Positions 60,465-64,000 of a stretch of 64,000 nt of DNA are shown here, piece after piece; within the stretch, counting starts at the first letter, position 1; the number at the start of each line of letters is the position of its first letter. The position numbers and the translations under genes are program-made. Where the stretch lies: positions 320,001 to 384,000 of the forward strand of contig JASANG010000273.1 of the NCBI GenBank assembly GCA_030248215.1. Reading direction: 5' to 3'. Below the pieces are notes generated by a model. It did no database searches, was not told the DNA's origin, and saw only the letters and a program-made list of their open reading frames with translations. Origin of the DNA: Enoplolaimus lenunculus (Eukaryota; Nematoda; Enoplea; Enoplida; Thoracostomopsidae).

Positions 60465-60775
60465 ATTAACTTGGTAAAATCTAGATTTTCACGTTCTATA
60501 AATTGCTATTTAAGCAAACATTGGCAGGGTTTCTGAAATCTTACTTAAGTATTTACTTAAGCAATGCGTAAGTATATACTTAAGTCAATAATTTAAGTAA
60601 ATACTTAACTTTTCCAACAAAACAGGTAAACGATTAACTTGTAAAATTTAGACTTTCACGTTCTATATTAAATTGATATTTAAGCAAACATTGGCTGGGT
60701 TTCTGAAATCTTTACTTAGCACGTACGTAACAATTAAATTATACTTAAGTAGAATTTTAGAAAACCTGTCATTAA
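60465..60775 (+). repeat. Tandem duplication with TTAAGTA-rich fold-back segment
   Basis: A ~73-bp segment (attttcacgttctataaatt, aagcaaacattggcagggtt, tctgaaatc) recurs ~168 bp later with small changes. Between and after the copies are acttaagtatttacttaagc palindromic words, ending in ttttagaaaacctgtc, which is roughly inverse to cagggtttctgaaa. Confidence 0.55.
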
Positions 60776-61122
60776 CTCGCTTGTTAGCGCGAAGTTCAGG
60801 TAGGGTCGGGACTCTTTCTTTTTACATTTACGTTTAGAATTAGGCTCAGGTTTAGGCTGAGAACGCTTAGATATGCCTAACGAAAACCTAAGCCATTGCG
60901 CAAGTCTCTGTAGAGCATAAGTTTTAGTCTAAGCCCCAAAGTGCGGCGTAGGAAGCGAAGGCTTTTGAATAACCAGTTGTTTAAAATTCATGCTGTATTA
61001 AAATTTGATATTTAATGAGTTAGAATTCTTCAATTTTGTAGGATTTTTTAAAATTCGTTCATAATACTATTTTTCAAAAATTTGGGACAATACACACAAG
61101 AAACATGCAGCTAATTTAACAA

Positions 61123-63882
61123 TTAGACAAATAGTGTTAAAATAGCTTCATAAAAGTTGTACGATCTATTCTTTCTAGGTGAAAATTTTCCATCGACTTT
61201 AAGATCTTCGGTATTTTCCTTGAAATTTCGATTTCGATGTTGTTTTTGACGATTTTCGCCGTTGGACCGGACGTTGGTTTGTTGCTGATTTGACGCACAA
61301 CTTAAGTTTTGATTGTGGAGGCTCGCATCTAAAAAAGTATCGTCAAAACTGAAAATTGTTATCAATGGAAAAAATTAAAAATTTGCACTTAAGGATCAGC
61401 GGCAAAATTGGTCATTCTCGCAAGCGTGCGGGCGGTACGTTTTGTTCAATCAGAGGCCCAATAACAAATGTCTAAAAATGATTGGCCCAAAAAACAGACC
61501 GCATTAAAATTTCAAATATTTTTCCAATCTTTTTCGAGCCATGTTTTTGTTCATCGCCTGTAAAATGAAATACCCAAACTTTTGAATGAGTGGAACTGGC
61601 TCAACGACATTTGTTAATTATTACGAAAAGTCAATACGTACCTTGAAACTAATGCAACTTCCACAATATCATGCGTACATTCAAGTTACCCAAAGTATGG
61701 CTGATAAACACTGAATCCAGCAAAGCTTATGCGTTTCCAAAAATCAGACAATAAAAACTTAAATTTAAAATTTAAAATTTTCACTCACCTCGGTATATTT
61801 TTCTGTGCCACCGGTTCCACTTGTAAATTTTCATGTTCTTCTTTGGAACTGTCGTAGCCTCGTCGAGCAGTGTCATGAGCAGAAGTATTCGGCAACTCTG
61901 GATCACTCCATACATTCTGTTGACCGAAGATTGCAACTTTGGTGCTAAATTTCCCGGTAAGTCCAGCAGGATGTCGTTCTCGTTTTTGGGGAGGCGGTCC
62001 AGCGCGAACCGGAGGTGACTCTACATCACAAGCGGAATCTTGGTCGCTACTAGACGGTCCGCCTAAGTAGCCGTTTGATGATGGATACGACCGGAAACGG
62101 ACCATAGGTCTCGGCTGTTCAGTTTCCGCTGGTTCTGAAATTAACCCCTTCTCACATTGAGTTGCCTATAGGCAACACAGCGCAGTGTATATACGCCAAA
62201 TAATATATATCGCACCGTGTTTAACAATTGCAACACGTATATATAGTACTAAATCACCACAAGACGTGAGAGCCCCCTCGTACTCGAGCGTCAAGCTCCT
62301 ATAGCTGAGTGGTGATGGTGTACGCCTCCCATTCGAGCCACTGGAGCTCGAACACTAGCATAAAAGTAGGTCTCACGGGAAATAGAAAATATTCATGTGA
62401 GAAAGGGTTAAAAACAGTTTTGGATGTTTGAATAATCAAAAAAATTACAGGGTTTATAGTTGAAAATTTCGAATCAGTAATTGTAATTCTTCGCCGAAAA
62501 TAAACCTTGTCTAATTTATATTTTTCAAATATGGGGAAGCCAAATAAGTACTGTACATGCACGACATACATACACATCAACATTCTCATGCTATGAAACT
62601 TAAGGGGCTCCTTGCGGGAGAATTTCTCGTATGCACGCTATGATAATATTCCAATCGTAAAATTGCTTCCCTGAACAGCAATTGTCGTCTGGGACGTACC
62701 AGTTACCAACTGGGGCAAATAGCTGTTTGGGGCACGACTTATATACATGTCAAGTCAATATTCTAAAATCTGTGTAGTATTTAAATTTCCAACTTACGTT
62801 CATATATACATTCTTCGATATTTTTCAAATATGGGGAAGCCAAATAAGTACTGTACATGCACGACATACATACACATCAACATTCTCATGCTATGAAACT
62901 TAAGGGGCTCCTTGCGGGAGAATTTCTCGTATGCACGCTATGATAATATTCCAATCGTAAAATTGCTTCCCTGAACAGCAATTGTCGTCTGGGACGTACC
63001 AGTTACCAACTGGGGCAAATAGCTGTTTGGGGCACGACTTATATACATGTCAAGTCAATATTCTAAAATCTGTGTAGTATTTAAATTTCCAACTTACGTT
63101 CATATATACATTCTTCGATTGCTTCCAATTGTGCCAGCAGATCATGGAACGATGTCATTGTGGCATGACCTGCAATTAATTATTCAGAATAAACTCAAGC
63201 AAATAAGTTAGCCTGTTCTTGTAAGCTGTTGTCCCATATTAACACTTAAAGCTAGAATTATATATCGTTCAGCGTTGTACTTACGAAACAACTTTTGGTA
63301 AAAGCTTAATAGGCGTTCAGCTAATTTTTCTATTTTCTAAAAATTAAGCATAAGTTTGTGTTAACATATAAAAAACTGTACAATAGCAGAAAGGTGTTTT
63401 CTGAAAAACCATCCTATGAATTCACAGGATGACTTTTGTAAAATATTTTTTCTGAATAAAGCTAGGAATTTTTAACTTTTTAAATTTTTGCTTACAATGT
63501 TTTTGAAGTGCTGCCTTGAACGTTCGAGTTTTTTCATGTAAGCTGTGAATATTTTTGGTTTTCGACGGACCTGAAACGATATAACTAAGCAAACACTAGT
63601 AACAAAATTCGAATTTTTTCTGCTTCAATCGTATGGCAAAGACGTTATATCCAAGGTGTAATCGGATATTTGTTTCCGGTAAAAATTGGTGTCGGTTTTC
63701 TTTTCCGTTATTGAAATACCGGAAATACCGTTACTTTTACGCATAAAATAGGTTATTAATCACTGACTGCTATAAATTTTTAATTCACCCATGTTACTTG
63801 GACCGACACCTTATATATATACTTCTTTTTGTTCTGTTTGGGCTGAACTGACTTGCTCCGAAGCATTTTCGTTGATCGCCAT
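61123..63882 (-). CDS. Uncharacterised 276-residue protein, six exons
   Basis: Complete minus-strand model: 63882-63823, 63570-63496, 63336-63285, 63169-63098, 62134-61789 and 61348-61123 (TAA). Every junction agrees in phase (0, 0, 1, 1, 2) and uses GT-AG. The ATG at 63882 has an in-frame TAA 24 bases upstream. Residues 21-86 are helical and charged (RRKPKIFTAYMKKLERSRQH, KIEKLAERLLSFYQKLF, TSFHDLLAQLEAIEECIYE), suggesting a small helical or coiled-coil domain. Residues from ~90 on are disordered and rich in S, P, Q, N and R. No signal peptide, membrane segment or known motif was recognised. I cannot assign a function. An exact tandem duplication in intron 4 copies the last 22 bases of exon 4 with its donor. 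Confidence 0.75.
62297..62370 (+). repeat. tRNA-derived SINE head (candidate)
   Basis: A-box-like tagctgagtgg (62302-62312), then gtacgcctcccattcgagcc, then B-box-like gagctcgaacac (62344-62355), with 32 bases between boxes. No acceptor stem pairing. Lies in intron 4 of the minus-strand gene. Confidence 0.5.
62518..63119 (+). repeat. Perfect 302-bp match at 300-bp offset (tandem duplication)
   Basis: Bases 62518-62819 and 62818-63119 are identical over all 302 positions; the flanking bases differ (t/g on the left, a/t on the right). The right copy covers the last 22 bases of exon 4, its donor and 280 bp of intron of the minus-strand gene. The left copy therefore carries a second exon fragment and donor at about 62798-62819 with no acceptor of its own. 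Confidence 0.97.
63655..63725. repeat. End fragment of a CGGATA-type MITE in intron 1
   Basis: aaggtgtaatcggatatttg, gtttccggtaaaaattggtg and accggaaataccgttac resemble one end of the family copies at 49.4 and 58.7 kb. The rest is missing. Confidence 0.5.
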
Positions 63883-64000
63883 GCCCGTTAATGTTTTTTC
63901 TATGATTTAATTTTATGCGGGTTCTGTAAACGGCTGTTACATATTTGCGCAATCTAGGCTCTGTTATGGATTCATGTTGTAAGTTATGAACTGCGTCCAC

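Noticed and set aside
62297-62370. Functional tRNA gene
   Set aside because: A- and B-box-like sequences are present but no acceptor or anticodon stem pairs; treated as a SINE-like remnant.
1-64000. LTR elements, endogenous viruses, Polintons
   Set aside because: I looked for capsid, protease, integrase, envelope and packaging motifs and paired long direct repeats and found none; the only reverse transcriptases are from LINEs.

Overview
This is AT-rich nuclear DNA from a multicellular animal, most likely an invertebrate. The evidence is spliced genes with clean GT-AG introns, CAA-coded polyglutamine, RNase-H-bearing LINEs and a very dense load of short inverted-repeat elements. I cannot name the species. 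No bacterial, organellar or LTR-element content was recognised. All gene models below were assembled by eye from open frames, splice consensus and phase agreement; none was checked against transcripts.

Layout. (1) 495-12719, + strand: the 3' part of a large nuclear protein gene. It has a Q/H-rich exon, a 3.66-kb disordered basic/acidic exon, and a C-terminal PHD finger that looks like the third PHD finger of KDM5/Lid histone demethylases. A decayed LINE and a hAT-like MITE sit in its first visible intron. (2) 12.7-22.7 kb: no gene seen; microsatellite, MITEs and a minisatellite-armed fold-back element. (3) 22686-31254, - strand: a RING/B-box/coiled-coil (TRIM-like) gene in at least six exons. 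A 5'-truncated LINE lies just upstream of the RING exon, and the 5' end of the gene is not located. (4) 33-40.9 kb: repeats only, including a second, inverted copy of the fold-back element. (5) 40952-44378, + strand: a complete five-exon, 276-residue dimethylargininase-like hydrolase of the type I associate mainly with bacteria. (6) 46381-58313, - strand: a complete five-exon, 368-residue multi-pass membrane protein of unknown family. Its 7.5-kb second intron holds a 2.4-kb satellite of 28-bp units. (7) 61123-63882, - strand: a complete six-exon, 276-residue protein of unknown family. An exact 302-bp match at a 300-bp offset copies the 3' edge of its fourth exon.

Gene (1) and the TRIM-like gene converge, as do the hydrolase and the membrane-protein gene. 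The TRIM-like and hydrolase genes diverge from the repeat-filled 31-41 kb region. The products (chromatin reader, probable ubiquitin ligase, arginine-derivative hydrolase, membrane protein, unknown protein) do not form an evident pathway, so this looks like an ordinary gene neighbourhood. The most unusual content is the repeat landscape: fold-back elements with minisatellite arms, MITEs carrying TTAGGC-like hexamers, several families whose ends are built of CCGGAA/CGGATA words, and the intronic satellite.
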